NCBI RefSeq assembly: GCF_000702665.1
Contig: NZ_JNJA01000020.1
Span: 1 to 64,000 of the forward strand
Direction: 5' to 3'
Length of the DNA: 64,000 nucleotides
Source of the DNA: Solidesulfovibrio alcoholivorans DSM 5433
GTDB lineage: Bacteria > Desulfobacterota > Desulfovibrionia > Desulfovibrionales > Desulfovibrionaceae
Both the position numbers and the translations under genes were made by a program. The notes beneath the pieces were generated by a model that did no database searches, had not been told where the DNA came from, and saw only the letters and a list, made by a program, of their open reading frames with translations. Shown here piece by piece: positions 32,737 to 41,415 of this stretch (within the stretch, counting starts at the first letter, position 1; each line of letters starts with the position of its first letter).

Positions 32737-33189
32737 ATGCGCGTCTATCTCGCCGGACCCCTTTTTTCCCAGGCCGAACGCCGGTTCATGGCCCACCTGC
32801 GCGACCGCGTCGCGGCCCTGCCGGGGGTCGCGGCCCTGTGGCCCGGGGACCTTTTCGCGGACGACGACCTCGAGGCCATGGGGCCGGCGGCCAAGGCGCA
32901 CATTTTCCGCGGCTGCGTGGAAGGACTTGCGGGCTGCGACCTGGTCACGGCGGTGCTGGACGGGCCGCAGGTGGACGACGGCACTGCCTGGGAGGTAGGG
33001 TTCGCCCATGCCCGCGGCATGCCGGCCTGGGGCCTGCGGACGGATTTCCGCGTCGCCGGCGACACCGTCCATTCCCTCGTCAACTGCATGATCGAGTGCT
33101 CCCTGGAGAGAACCTTCCGCGATGTCGAATCGTTGCTCGAGGCCTTGGCCGCCCGCGCGGCCGCGCCGGCCCGTCCGGCGCGAAGTTGA
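32737..33189 (+). CDS. Nucleoside 2-deoxyribosyltransferase-like protein
   Basis: A 150-residue protein of the nucleoside 2-deoxyribosyltransferase superfamily, which transfers or hydrolyses the glycosidic bond of deoxynucleosides. MRVYLAGPLFSQAERRFM is the diagnostic N-terminus (YLAGPLF). DGPQVDDGTAWEVGFAHARG has the catalytic Asp/Glu region typical of the fold, and VNCMIECSL fits the dimer-contact C-terminus. CGGAG precedes the ATG. The activity could be salvage or nucleotide-pool sanitation; the precise substrate is unknown. Confidence 0.85.
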   Translation: MRVYLAGPLFSQAERRFMAHLRDRVAALPGVAALWPGDLFADDDLEAMGPAAKAHIFRGCVEGLAGCDLVTAVLDGPQVDDGTAWEVGFAHARGMPAWGLRTDFRVAGDTVHSLVNCMIECSLERTFRDVESLLEALAARAAAPARPARS

Positions 33190-33209
33190 CCAAAGTTTCA
33201 TTTGCAAGA

Positions 33210-33239
33210 GTGTTACGAATGGCATATTGGACGTGACAC
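33210..33239. promoter_or_regulatory. Inverted repeat upstream of a small orphan gene
   Basis: GTGTTACG (33210-33217) and CGTGACAC (33232-33239) match as inverted repeats at 7 of 8 positions, separated by 14 bp of AT-rich DNA. This is plausible as a regulator site for the gene at 33296. No regulator is assigned. Confidence 0.3.
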
Positions 33240-33295
33240 TGCTCTGACAGGTTTTCCCGCTCCGCATACCCCAAGCTGGAGGGATGGCGCCAGTC

Positions 33296-33586
33296 ATGAC
33301 GGAAGTCTGCTACGATCCGCTACGCGATCTCGTCGAACGGCTCTGTTGCCAGGTGTACCTCGACGCCGGGGGCAACGTGCGCCTGGGGTTTTCCCGGCGG
33401 CACGACCTCACAGCCATGATGACCGCCCAGGGCATCGCCCGGTCCAACGCCGGCGAACTGCGCGCCCGCCTGCGCCAGGGCGAGGCGGCCGAACCCGACG
33501 GGAAAAACGTCCCCCCCGACCTCTCCGAAAAAAACGCCACTTGGCCCGAGCAGATGGTCAACGGCGCGTTTTGCCCCCTGGTCTGA
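33296..33586 (+). CDS. Small conserved-looking protein of unknown function
   Basis: A 96-residue protein I do not recognise. It starts MTEVCYDPLRDLVERLCCQV, has a possible nucleic-acid- or ligand-binding middle (LGFSRRHDLTAMMTAQGIAR) and an acidic-polar C-terminus ending NGAFCPLV. Four of its five cysteines lie in the first 20 residues or near the end. GGAGG lies between two possible ATGs: 33284 (1 nt spacing) and 33296 (13 nt), so the start is uncertain. Good codon use and an upstream palindrome make it likely to be real. It is not obviously in an operon. Confidence 0.6.
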   Translation: MTEVCYDPLRDLVERLCCQVYLDAGGNVRLGFSRRHDLTAMMTAQGIARSNAGELRARLRQGEAAEPDGKNVPPDLSEKNATWPEQMVNGAFCPLV

Positions 33587-33633
33587 CCAGCTCCCGGGAC
33601 TTTTGCCGGCGTCCCCGGCAACGGTTTTTCAGA

Positions 33634-33993
33634 ATGGACCGTTTCGCGGGTTATTGGAAAATCGCGAAAGCGCGCCTCGCTGACGCGCGGCAAAGCGCAT
33701 GGGGCTTTGCACGCCTTTGCGTGGAGCGCCCGCAGGCGACGCGGCGGGCGCGGCGCTTCTCGCCAAGACGACCTTATTCCCTGGACCTTGTCGCGCCCGG
33801 TTCGGGCTGGAGCCTGGAATCCGATTGCGCCGCCCCCTACGGCCATGGCCTGGCCACGGCAGGGGATTGGCTGATCGTGGCCGGGGCTCGCATGCTCGAC
33901 CCGGTCTCCCAGGCGGCCTACTCCGAGTAGTTATTATACCGCCCAGGCGGACACGGACGCGGCCGTCGCCGCCCAGGCCTGCCCATCCATCGG
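33634..33993 (+). pseudogene. Possible decayed gene upstream of feoAB
   Basis: The 33587-34105 interval has no convincing intact gene. An open frame from ATG 33634 to TAG 33928-33930 would encode 98 residues (ending AGARMLDPVSQAAYSE). A shift of frame then continues YYTAQADTDAAVAAQACPSI to a TGA at 33991-33993. The last piece resembles the C-terminus of small ferredoxins (…ADTD.AV..ACPS.). There is no ribosome site for the first frame. It may be a frameshifted remnant or chance coding in GC-rich DNA. Confidence 0.3.
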
Positions 33994-34067
33994 CTGATCA
34001 TGACCAATGCCACGGCCCCGGGCTACGCCGCCGCGTCCGCGCGGCTGGCGGTTTCCTGAACGTCGGC

Positions 34068-34097
34068 GTTCCCGGGCCGGGGACGGCGGATTTTTTT
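34068..34097 (+). terminator. Candidate terminator before the feo promoter
   Basis: GTTCCCGG and CCGGGGAC (34068-34084) form a short GC stem with one G-T wobble. A T7 run lies at 34091-34097, six bases later. This would insulate the Fur-controlled feo promoter from upstream transcription. Confidence 0.4.
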
Positions 34098-34117
34098 GGC
34101 GGGAACCGTCGTTATCG

Positions 34118-34146
34118 TTGACAATGATATTGAGTATCATTTACAT
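34118..34146 (+). promoter_or_regulatory. Fur box overlapping the feoAB promoter
   Basis: TTGACA (34118-34123) is a consensus -35 box, with TTACAT at 17-bp spacing as a weak -10. Overlapping it is AATGATATTGAGTATCATT (34123-34141), a 7-5-7 inverted repeat AATGATA/TATCATT close to the Fur consensus GATAATGATAATCATTATC. Iron-loaded Fur should block this promoter, so feoAB is iron-repressed. Confidence 0.82.
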
Positions 34147-34259
34147 CTCGTTCCGACGCCGGGCTCGCCCAATCGGAGCCGTTCCCACGGTCCAGGGCCA
34201 GCCCGCGCTTCAAGGCCGCCGCACAGATTGCACGCGGCGGGCGCAAAAGGAGGGAAACC

Positions 34260-34490
34260 ATGGTCACATCGATGCGGCAGTTGGCCGTCAATCAGAGGGG
34301 ATGCATCAGCGCGGTCACGGCGAGTGGGGAGCTGGGGCGCCGCATCCGGGACATGGGGCTTGTGCCCGGCACGCAGCTCATGGTCGTGGGGCGTGCGCCC
34401 CTGGCCGATCCGGTGGCGGTGCGCATGAAGGGGTTCACCCTGTCGCTGCGCAACAGCGAAGCCGACTTCATCAGCGTGGAGGCGCTCTAA
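34260..34490 (+). CDS. feoA: Ferrous iron transport protein A
   Basis: A 76-residue SH3-like FeoA. The sequence MRQLAVNQRGCISAVTASGE, LGRRIRDMGLVPGTQLMVVG and PVAVRMKGFTLSLRNSEADF follows the FeoA core. AGGAGGG lies 5 nt before the ATG. It is one base ahead of feoB, so the two are cotranscribed and probably translationally linked. FeoA is thought to bind and regulate FeoB at the inner membrane. A Fur box lies upstream. Confidence 0.95.
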   Translation: MVTSMRQLAVNQRGCISAVTASGELGRRIRDMGLVPGTQLMVVGRAPLADPVAVRMKGFTLSLRNSEADFISVEAL

Positions 34491-34491
34491 G

Positions 34492-36681
34492 ATGTCGCAG
34501 ACCATCCGCGTGGCCGTCTCCGGCCAGCCTAACTGCGGCAAGAGCACGATGTTCAACGCCATCACCGGCGGCTCGGCGCGGGTAGGCAACTATCCCGGCA
34601 TCACCGTGGACCGCCTGGAGGGCATCTACCGGGAAAACGGCCACATCAGTCAGCTTGTGGACCTGCCCGGCACCTATTCCCTGACCTCCTATTCCATGGA
34701 GGAACTCGTCGCGCGAAACGTCATCGTGGACGAGCACCCGGACGTGGTCATCAACATGATGGACGCCACGGCCCTGGAACGCAGCCTCTACCTCGCCGTG
34801 CAGCTCATGGAGATCGGCGCGCCGCTGGTGCTCGGCCTCAACATGATGGACGAGGTGCGCCGCAGCGGCGTGACCATCGACGTGGACAAGCTCTCGCAGC
34901 TCCTTGGCGTGCCGGTGGTGCCCTGCGTGGCCCGCCTCGGCCAGGGCCGCAAGGAGCTCATGCACGCCGTGGCCGAAACGGCCGAGCGGACGCAGGGCAA
35001 ATGGACGCCGTTTCGCCTGTCCTACGGCCCGGACCTCGACCCGGTCATCGAGCGCATGACCAAGGCCATCGAGGACGCGAATTTTTTGACCGGTCGCTAT
35101 GATCCGCGCTGGCTGGCGGTCAAGTACCTGGAAAACGACGAACAGGTCATGGCCGAGGGCGTAAAGGCCGGCACGGCCCACGAGGCTCTGCTCGCCCTTT
35201 GCACCGAGGCCGAAACCCTCACTCGGAAAAACAGCGCCACCACCCCGGACGCCATCATCGCGGACTGGCGCTACGGCTTCATCAACGGCCTCATCAAACA
35301 GGGCGTGGTGCGCGGCAACGACGAGCTGCGGCGCAACAATTCCGACGCCATCGACAAGATCGTCACGCACAAGCTGTTCGGACCGCTGATCATGCTGGCC
35401 GTGCTCTACGGCATGTTCCTGGTCACCTTCTCCCTGGGCGCGTATCCGCAGGGCTGGATCGAGAAGGGCTTCGAGTGGCTCGGCGAGATGGGCACGACGT
35501 ACATTCCCGAAGGTTACCTGCAGTCGATGCTCGTGAACGGCGTCATCGGCGGCGTGGGTTCGGTCATAGGCTTCACGCCGCTTATCTGCATCATGTTCGC
35601 CATGCTGGTTTTCCTCGAGGACCTCGGCTACATGGCGCGTGTGGCCTACATGCTCGACCGGGTGCTGCGGATTTTCGGCCTGCACGGCATGTCGGTCATG
35701 CCGCTGATCATGTCCGGCGGCATTCCGGGCGGCTGCGCCGTGCCGGGCGTCATGTGCGCGCGCACCCTGCGCAGCCCGCGCGAACGCCTGGCGACCATCC
35801 TCACGGCGCCCTTCATGGTTTGCGGTGCCAAAACCACGGCCTACCTCATGCTCGTGGCCGCGTTTTTCCCGGCCAATCCGACCCGGGCCATGTTTTTCGT
35901 GGTGCTCGCGGCCTGGGGCTTCGTGCTGCTCGTGTCCAAGCTCCTGCGCTCCACCTTGATCAAGGGCGAAAGCACGCCCTTCGTCATGGAAATCCCGCCC
36001 TACCGCCTGCCGACCCTGCGCGGCGTGCTGCTGCACACCTGGGAGCGGGTCTGGCAGTACGTGAAAAAGGCCGGTACGGTGATCCTCGCCGTCTCCATCC
36101 TCATGTGGGCGGTCATGACCTTCCCGGAACTGCCCGCGGACACCGTGGCCCAGTACGACACGCAAAAGGAGCAGGCGGCCGAACAGGTCAAGGCCGCCCA
36201 TCCCGATGCGGGCGAGGAGGAACTGGCGACCCTGACCGAGGACGCCCAGAAGGAGGTCGAGGACGCCCGGAACGAAGAGGCGCTCAAGTACTCCGTGGCC
36301 GGCCGGGTGAGCGAGGCGCTCACGCCGCTGACCAATCTGGCCGGCTTCCCCTGGCAGGCCAACATCGCGCTGATCGGCGCGTTCGCGGCCAAGGAAGTCT
36401 TCGTCTCCACCATGGCCACGGCCTATTCCATGGGCCAGGTGGACCCGGAGGAGCCGGAATCCTTAAGCGAGCGCCTGGCATCCGATTCGGCCTGGACGCT
36501 GCCCGCAGTGCTTTCGGTCTTCACCTTCATGCTGCTCTATACGCCCTGCATGGTCACGGTGGTGGTCATCGCCCGGGAATCGAACTGGAAGTGGGCGACC
36601 TTCTCCGTGGTCGGCAGCCTGTGCTTCGCCTTCGTGGTTTCGGTGATCATTTACCAGATCGGCACGGTGCTCCTGACATAG
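34492..36681 (+). CDS. feoB: Ferrous iron transport GTPase-permease
   Basis: A 729-residue FeoB, the inner-membrane Fe2+ importer. The cytosolic G domain has G1 GQPNCGKST, the NYPGITVDRLEG switch I, G3 DLPGTYSLTS and G4-like GLNMMDE. Membrane gates carry VMPLIMSGGIPGGCAVPGVM and APFMVCGAKTTAYLMLVAAF with the conserved Cys residues. A charged cytoplasmic insert lies near 555-600 (DTQKEQAAEQVKAAHPDAGE). The C-terminus ends in a membrane helix with no Cys-rich FeoC-like tail. It starts one base after feoA. Confidence 0.97.
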   Translation: MSQTIRVAVSGQPNCGKSTMFNAITGGSARVGNYPGITVDRLEGIYRENGHISQLVDLPGTYSLTSYSMEELVARNVIVDEHPDVVINMMDATALERSLYLAVQLMEIGAPLVLGLNMMDEVRRSGVTIDVDKLSQLLGVPVVPCVARLGQGRKELMHAVAETAERTQGKWTPFRLSYGPDLDPVIERMTKAIEDANFLTGRYDPRWLAVKYLENDEQVMAEGVKAGTAHEALLALCTEAETLTRKNSATTPDAIIADWRYGFINGLIKQGVVRGNDELRRNNSDAIDKIVTHKLFGPLIMLAVLYGMFLVTFSLGAYPQGWIEKGFEWLGEMGTTYIPEGYLQSMLVNGVIGGVGSVIGFTPLICIMFAMLVFLEDLGYMARVAYMLDRVLRIFGLHGMSVMPLIMSGGIPGGCAVPGVMCARTLRSPRERLATILTAPFMVCGAKTTAYLMLVAAFFPANPTRAMFFVVLAAWGFVLLVSKLLRSTLIKGESTPFVMEIPPYRLPTLRGVLLHTWERVWQYVKKAGTVILAVSILMWAVMTFPELPADTVAQYDTQKEQAAEQVKAAHPDAGEEELATLTEDAQKEVEDARNEEALKYSVAGRVSEALTPLTNLAGFPWQANIALIGAFAAKEVFVSTMATAYSMGQVDPEEPESLSERLASDSAWTLPAVLSVFTFMLLYTPCMVTVVVIARESNWKWATFSVVGSLCFAFVVSVIIYQIGTVLLT

Positions 36682-36718
36682 CCCGGCAAATGGTCCTTCT
36701 CTCGCGCCGACACGCGAT

Positions 36719-36758
36719 CCGAACGCCCGGGGCATGCCGCTTCGGGCGTTCGGCTTTT
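36719..36758 (+). terminator. Intrinsic terminator after feoB
   Basis: CCGAACGCCCG (36719-36729) pairs perfectly with CGGGCGTTCGG (36743-36753), and CTTTT follows. Confidence 0.85.
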
Positions 36759-36946
36759 CGTGGAAGCGCTTCAGGCCTGCCGCCAGGACGTGCACGGCGA
36801 CCAAGGCTTTGCCTGCCCGTTCATGGACGGGAGGCGGCATTTTGTTGCGGTCGGCTTGCCGCGCGCGCGCACCTGTTGTATCGGGATAAGACCGGCAACA
36901 GGAGGCGTACGCGCGGCAGGCAACCTGAGAGCGGGAGGGTAGGGAC

Positions 36947-37327
36947 GTGTTCGAGATCCTTGAAGGCTCGTCCGGAGATGTTTTGGCGGTGGAGATCAGC
37001 GGCGGATACACCAAGGGCGATGTGGCCCTTTTCAAGAAAGCGTTCGAGGACACGCTGCAAGGCGGCGTTGCCCGCATCAACGTCCTGTGCAAGATCGACA
37101 GGCTCAAGCTTACCGAGAGCGAAATGGGCGCGTTTGTCGAGGACGCCCGCTACGGTTTCGCCAACATGGACAAGATCCGCCATATCGCGGTGGTCGCGGA
37201 CAGCGCGTTCGTGAAGTTTCTCGTCGCCTGCGACAACGCCGTGTTCGGCGACCCGAAAAAGGGGCTGGTCGAGAAGTATTTCAGCACCAGCGACTTGGCT
37301 GCGGCCTGGGCTTTCGTGCGCGGCTGA
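36947..37327 (+). CDS. SpoIIAA/STAS-like protein
   Basis: A 126-residue protein of the SpoIIAA-like (STAS-fold) family found as small soluble proteins in many proteobacteria. MFEILEGSSGDVLAVEISGG begins the first strand. RINVLCKIDRLKLTESEMGA and RHIAVVADSAFVKFLVACDN fit the later strand-helix pairs. It ends STSDLAAAWAFVRG. Translation starts at GTG 36947 with GGGAGG about 8 nt upstream. Some relatives bind lipids or act in membrane trafficking; no anti-sigma partner is nearby. Confidence 0.82.
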   Translation: MFEILEGSSGDVLAVEISGGYTKGDVALFKKAFEDTLQGGVARINVLCKIDRLKLTESEMGAFVEDARYGFANMDKIRHIAVVADSAFVKFLVACDNAVFGDPKKGLVEKYFSTSDLAAAWAFVRG

Positions 37328-37350
37328 AGGGCGCGTCAACCAGGAAGAAA

Positions 37351-37386
37351 AACGCCCCGCTTCCCGGAGTCCGGGAGCGGGGCGTT
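37351..37386. terminator. Long bidirectional terminator hairpin
   Basis: AACGCCCCGCTTCCCGGA (37351-37368) pairs with TCCGGGAGCGGGGCGTT (37370-37386) almost perfectly. It lies between the stops of the STAS-like (+) and TPR (-) genes and serves both. Confidence 0.85.
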
Positions 37387-37415
37387 GCGGTCTCGGGGCG
37401 CGGCTGCGGCAGCGG

Positions 37416-37775
37416 TCACTTGACCAGGAAGTCCATAATCCTATCGAGGAGCCAGTCTATAAAATAATTATAGAATAATGGGTGATTGTCCTCGCCGACC
37501 CAGAGCTTGTCGGCTTCGATCCGGTCACGGCATGCTGCCGCGTACTGCTGCGCTTGCGGGAGCCCGTTGTCCGCAGCGGTTTGCATCGCCTCGAGCGCCT
37601 GCTGGAGATGACCCGGGCGATGCAGGCAGATGCCGCGGAGGAAATGCGCCTCAGGAGACAAGGGATATATGGCCAGGGCAAGATCGCATTGCTCCAGCGC
37701 TTCGGCGTAGCGCTCCCGGCGGACGTTGTCGCAGGCCATTTCCAGGTAGAGTTTGAAGGCTGCGTCGTCCGCCAT
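37416..37775 (-). CDS. Small TPR-repeat protein
   Basis: A 119-residue protein with at least two tetratricopeptide repeats: AFKLYLEMACDNVRRERYAE and PLSPEAHFLRGICLHRPGHL, then QQALEAMQTAADNGLPQAQQ. The C-terminus is aromatic and amphipathic (PLFYNYFIDWLLDRIMDFLV), which may be a membrane-associating or protein-binding helix. The ATG at 37775 lacks a good ribosome site. The open frame continues far upstream only as an overlap of the helicase gene. No partner is evident. It lies downstream of the SNF2 gene, separated by a terminator. Confidence 0.75.
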   Translation of the reverse strand: MADDAAFKLYLEMACDNVRRERYAEALEQCDLALAIYPLSPEAHFLRGICLHRPGHLQQALEAMQTAADNGLPQAQQYAAACRDRIEADKLWVGEDNHPLFYNYFIDWLLDRIMDFLVK

Positions 37776-37870
37776 GGGAATGTGTCTCGCTCTCCTGCGG
37801 ATTTGCCGTACCGTGCGGCTTTCCTGCGCTATCCCCGGTCCGCCGGCATGGTCAAGCGCCGGCGCAACGG

Positions 37871-37896
37871 AAAAAGGGGCCTCGCGGCCCCTTTCT
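37871..37896 (-). terminator. Intrinsic terminator after the SNF2 gene
   Basis: On the minus strand AGGGGCC-GCGA-GGCCCCT is followed by TTTT, 22 nt beyond the helicase stop. The plus-strand reading also ends in CTTTCT. Confidence 0.85.
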
Positions 37897-37918
37897 ATTC
37901 TCCGAAGGCGCGCTGCGC

Positions 37919-40900
37919 CTACACTTCGAACAGCGACTCCAGGTCGGTTCTTGTCAGCGACTTGAACGCGTCCTGGCCCGGGATGATGGCCTCGGCCACG
38001 TCCTTTTTCTGCTCCTGGAGCTTGAGGATCTTCTCCTCCACCGTGTTCTGGCAGATCATCTTGTAGGAGAACACCTGCCGCAGCTGGCCGATGCGGTGCG
38101 TGCGGTCCGTGGCCTGGTTTTCCACGGCCGGGTTCCACCACGGGTCGTAGTGGATGACGTAGTCGGCGCTCGTGAGGTTGAGCCCCGTGCCGCCGGCCTT
38201 GAGCGAAATCAGGAACACCTTGATGCTCTCGTCGTCGTTGAAGCGGTCCACCTGCTCGAAACGGTCCTTGCTCGAGCCGTCGAGGTAGGCGAACGGCACC
38301 TGGCTGATGGTCATCCACGAGCGGATGATGTGCAGCATCTGCACGAACTGCGAGAACACCAGCACCTTGTGCCCTTCCTCGATGCAGTCCGTGATCAGGT
38401 CCTTGAAGGCGTCGAACTTGCCCGAGGGGAGGTTGGTGTTGACTCCCGGCAGGTCGAGCTTGAGCAGGCGCGGGTGGCAGCAGATCTGGCGCAGCTTGAG
38501 CAGCGCATCCAGGATCGACATCTGCGACTTGGCCAGGCCCTTTTCGTCGACGGTCGCCAGCACCTGCTCCTTGAGCTTTTTGGCCAGCGCCGCATAGAGG
38601 TCGAGCTGCTCGTCGAGGAGGTTGCAGTAGTAGACGTTTTCCACCTTGGGCGGCAGGTCCTTGGCCACCTCGGACTTGGTGCGGCGCAGGATGAACGGCC
38701 GCACCCGGCCGCGCAGATACTCGAGCGTCTCCTCGTCGCCGTCCTTGATCGGCTTGACGATGCCGCGCTGGAAGGAGTTCTGGCCGCCCAGGAAACCGGG
38801 CATGAGGAACTCGAACAGCGACCACAGCTCGAACAGGTTGTTTTCGATGGGCGTGCCGGACAGGCAGATGCGCGTGCGGCCGTTTAAGCGCCGCACGGAG
38901 CGGGCCGTGATCGTGTTGGGATTCTTGATGTTCTGCGCTTCGTCCAGAATGATGGTCGCGAACTCGAACTTGAGCAGTTCGTCGAGGTCGCGGCGCAGCA
39001 GCGCATACGTCGTGATGACCAGATCGGACTCGCCGATCTTTTTAAACATGTTCTCCCGGCGTGCGCCGTAGATGATGAGCTGCTTGAGGCTCGGGACGAA
39101 TTTGTCCGCCTCGCGCTCCCAGTTGGGCAATACCGACGTGGGCACGATGATGAGGTTGGGGCCCCTGACCCCGCGCTCCACGTTGTGCTGGATAAACGAC
39201 AGCGTCTGCACGGTCTTGCCCAGGCCCATCTCGTCGGCCAAAATGCCGCCGAAGCCGTAGTCCTTGAGGAAATTGAGGTACGACAGGCCCTGCACCTGGT
39301 AGGGGCGCAGGTCCGCGTGCAGCCCCTTGGGCGGGCGCACCTGCACGATCTCCCGGAAGCTGTGGATCTTCTGGCGCAGCGTGTTCCAGAACGAGTCCGT
39401 GCGCGCCTCGGGCAGGTCCTCGAGGATCTTGTCGAGCACCGGGGCCTCGAACTGCTTGAACTTGGCCTGGGGCGGCTTGTCCGTGTCGTAGCCGAGGGCG
39501 CGCAGCTTGTGGGAGAGCTTTTCCAGCCACGATTCCGGCAGGCTGGTGTACGAGCCGTCCTTTAACTGCACGTAGCGCTTGCCCTGGGTCCAGGCCTTCC
39601 AGATCTTTTCGATCGGCACCTTCTGGTCGTCGTACTGGACCTGCAGGTCGAGGTTGAACCACTTCTCCTCTTCCTTGGACTCCACTTCGGCCACGATGAC
39701 GGGGGTCGAGAGGCGCACCTTGTAGCGCGTGAGGTTCTTTTCCCCATAGACCCGGTACTTCTCCACGAGCTTGGGGTAGGCGTCGAGGAGGAAGACGATG
39801 GCCTCTTCGGTCTCCAGGAACCAGTTGGCGTTGTTCCTGGCCTGGAAACGCATGTCCGTGAGCATGTTGATCAGCGTCTGCTCGTGGTTGCAGTCCCGGG
39901 CGATGAGGTAGGACTTGCCCTCGTAGAGGTAGGAGGCGGTCATGAGGTCGGGGTTGGGTCCCGATACCGTGATTTCGCCGTGCTCGGTCTGGTAGATGTT
40001 CTGGATTTGCAGGGTGAGCAGGCTGCCTTCCTCGTCCAGGAAGATCTTTGGGTCGTAGTTGGCCGGCACGAAGAAGGGCTGCATTTTGACCAGGAATTCC
40101 TCCTGGCCGTACAGGTCCGCCATGGGCAGATGGGTCCAGACGCGGTCGAGGAACTCCGACACGTCGGACGTGGGGATCGCGGGCGGATTCTGCACGATAT
40201 CGGAAACGAGCTGGGGCGGCAGGCCCGTCTGCACCGGGTAGAAGGCGTTTTTCCAGCAGACCCAGATGGGCATCTGGCCGTAGAAATAGACTTCCTGGCC
40301 GAGAATGGAGAAGGGGGCCTTGCCGGGGCTGCCGAGCAGGATGTCGAAGGACAGCCCTTCCTCGGCGAGCTTGGGCGCGAGCTGCAGGCGCATGGTCTTG
40401 GACTCGATGCGCACGGGCTGCTCGGTGTCGCGCCAGTAGAGGTAGTATTCCTTGCCGATGGCCCAGAAGAACCAGGCCAAAAAGCCCGGCGGCAGCTCCA
40501 CCCTGTGCCCGGCGTAGTCCAGGTGGTGGGAGAGCATCTCCGCCACCACGGGCAGGGTGGGGGAAAGCTCGGACCAGTCCGGGTTCTTGATGATCTGTTC
40601 CAGGGTGATCTCGGAGTGGACCTGGGAGATGCCGGACTTGTTCTGGCGCGCGCGGAAAAAGGCCACTTGCAGCCGGCCGGGCTCGGGATGGAAACGGAAG
40701 ATCAGGTAGTGGCGGCCGGGTTCGGGCTCGGGCTCGGAGGAGAAATAGGCGCGGAAGGTCTGCCGCCATTCGCCGCGCGGCGCGGCCGCTGCCTCGGTGC
40801 CGCTGCCTTCGGCCTCGTCCAGGGTGCGGATGCACTTGAGCGCCGTGGCCCCGATGTGGCGGCAGACGCCGGAAAAGGAATCCGGGCAGTTGCAGAAAAA

Positions 40901-41137
40901 GTTGACGGTGCCTTCCTTGAGGTTGACGGAAAGCTCCGAGGAATAGACCTGGAAGTCGTCGCCCTGCACCTGCCCTTCCACGTCCCAGAAGTGGTCGTGT
41001 TTGTTGACGGCCAGCTTCTGGATGCCGTCAGCGGCGACGATGGCGTGGGCCCCGTCCAGGATGTATTCGGGAATCGTCTCGCGGACGAATTCCGAAAGCA
41101 GCGATTTGATTTTCGTTTCGTCGTTTCCAGAGGCCAT
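37919..41137 (-). CDS. SWIM zinc finger / SNF2-family helicase
   Basis: A 1072-residue DNA-dependent ATPase. Near the N-terminus is a SWIM zinc finger CxCx7CxH (C82, C84, C92, H94) in a DNA- or protein-binding region. A long middle region (about 110-560) matches the bacterial SNF2-associated domain. The SNF2 ATPase follows: ADEMGLGKTVQTLSFIQHNV (Walker A, near 632), LDEAQNIKN (DEAQ box, near 729) and CLSGTPIENNLFELWSL. The C-terminal helicase domain has YVIHYDPWWNPAVENQATDR and AHRIGQ-like THRIGQ. AAGGAG precedes ATG 41137. It stands alone with no methylase or nuclease, so it is more likely a repair or transcription-recycling translocase (RapA-like) than a defence component. Confidence 0.93.
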   Translation of the reverse strand: MASGNDETKIKSLLSEFVRETIPEYILDGAHAIVAADGIQKLAVNKHDHFWDVEGQVQGDDFQVYSSELSVNLKEGTVNFFCNCPDSFSGVCRHIGATALKCIRTLDEAEGSGTEAAAAPRGEWRQTFRAYFSSEPEPEPGRHYLIFRFHPEPGRLQVAFFRARQNKSGISQVHSEITLEQIIKNPDWSELSPTLPVVAEMLSHHLDYAGHRVELPPGFLAWFFWAIGKEYYLYWRDTEQPVRIESKTMRLQLAPKLAEEGLSFDILLGSPGKAPFSILGQEVYFYGQMPIWVCWKNAFYPVQTGLPPQLVSDIVQNPPAIPTSDVSEFLDRVWTHLPMADLYGQEEFLVKMQPFFVPANYDPKIFLDEEGSLLTLQIQNIYQTEHGEITVSGPNPDLMTASYLYEGKSYLIARDCNHEQTLINMLTDMRFQARNNANWFLETEEAIVFLLDAYPKLVEKYRVYGEKNLTRYKVRLSTPVIVAEVESKEEEKWFNLDLQVQYDDQKVPIEKIWKAWTQGKRYVQLKDGSYTSLPESWLEKLSHKLRALGYDTDKPPQAKFKQFEAPVLDKILEDLPEARTDSFWNTLRQKIHSFREIVQVRPPKGLHADLRPYQVQGLSYLNFLKDYGFGGILADEMGLGKTVQTLSFIQHNVERGVRGPNLIIVPTSVLPNWEREADKFVPSLKQLIIYGARRENMFKKIGESDLVITTYALLRRDLDELLKFEFATIILDEAQNIKNPNTITARSVRRLNGRTRICLSGTPIENNLFELWSLFEFLMPGFLGGQNSFQRGIVKPIKDGDEETLEYLRGRVRPFILRRTKSEVAKDLPPKVENVYYCNLLDEQLDLYAALAKKLKEQVLATVDEKGLAKSQMSILDALLKLRQICCHPRLLKLDLPGVNTNLPSGKFDAFKDLITDCIEEGHKVLVFSQFVQMLHIIRSWMTISQVPFAYLDGSSKDRFEQVDRFNDDESIKVFLISLKAGGTGLNLTSADYVIHYDPWWNPAVENQATDRTHRIGQLRQVFSYKMICQNTVEEKILKLQEQKKDVAEAIIPGQDAFKSLTRTDLESLFEV

Positions 41138-41415
41138 GGGCCAGGGACTCCTTGCGTAGCGTACTTCAGCCGCGACGCCGCCTGCGCGGCGCAAAACGGT
41201 GCCTGCGGGTTATCCGGCCCGCATAACGGATTCCAGAGGAATTGGGAATGGAAATATTGCCGGGCCGTCCTGCTTCCCATGCCACCCGGCGGGCCATGCG
41301 CGGGGAAAAAGGACTTTTAATTTACGCCGGCCCCGTATATCCCTAAGGCACGGAGCCTTGCGCATCCGCTCCAATATGTCGAATTGGGCGCATGATGCAA
41401 GCGAAAAGGAGTTCT

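Noticed and set aside
36835..36851. GGCATTTTGTTGC as a sigma-54 promoter before the STAS-like gene
   Set aside because: The GG to GC distance is one base too short (11 instead of 12), which sigma-54 does not tolerate.
37919..41137. SNF2 helicase as part of a DISARM-like defence island
   Set aside because: No methylase, DUF1998, nuclease or other defence gene lies within reach. Flanking genes are housekeeping or transport genes.
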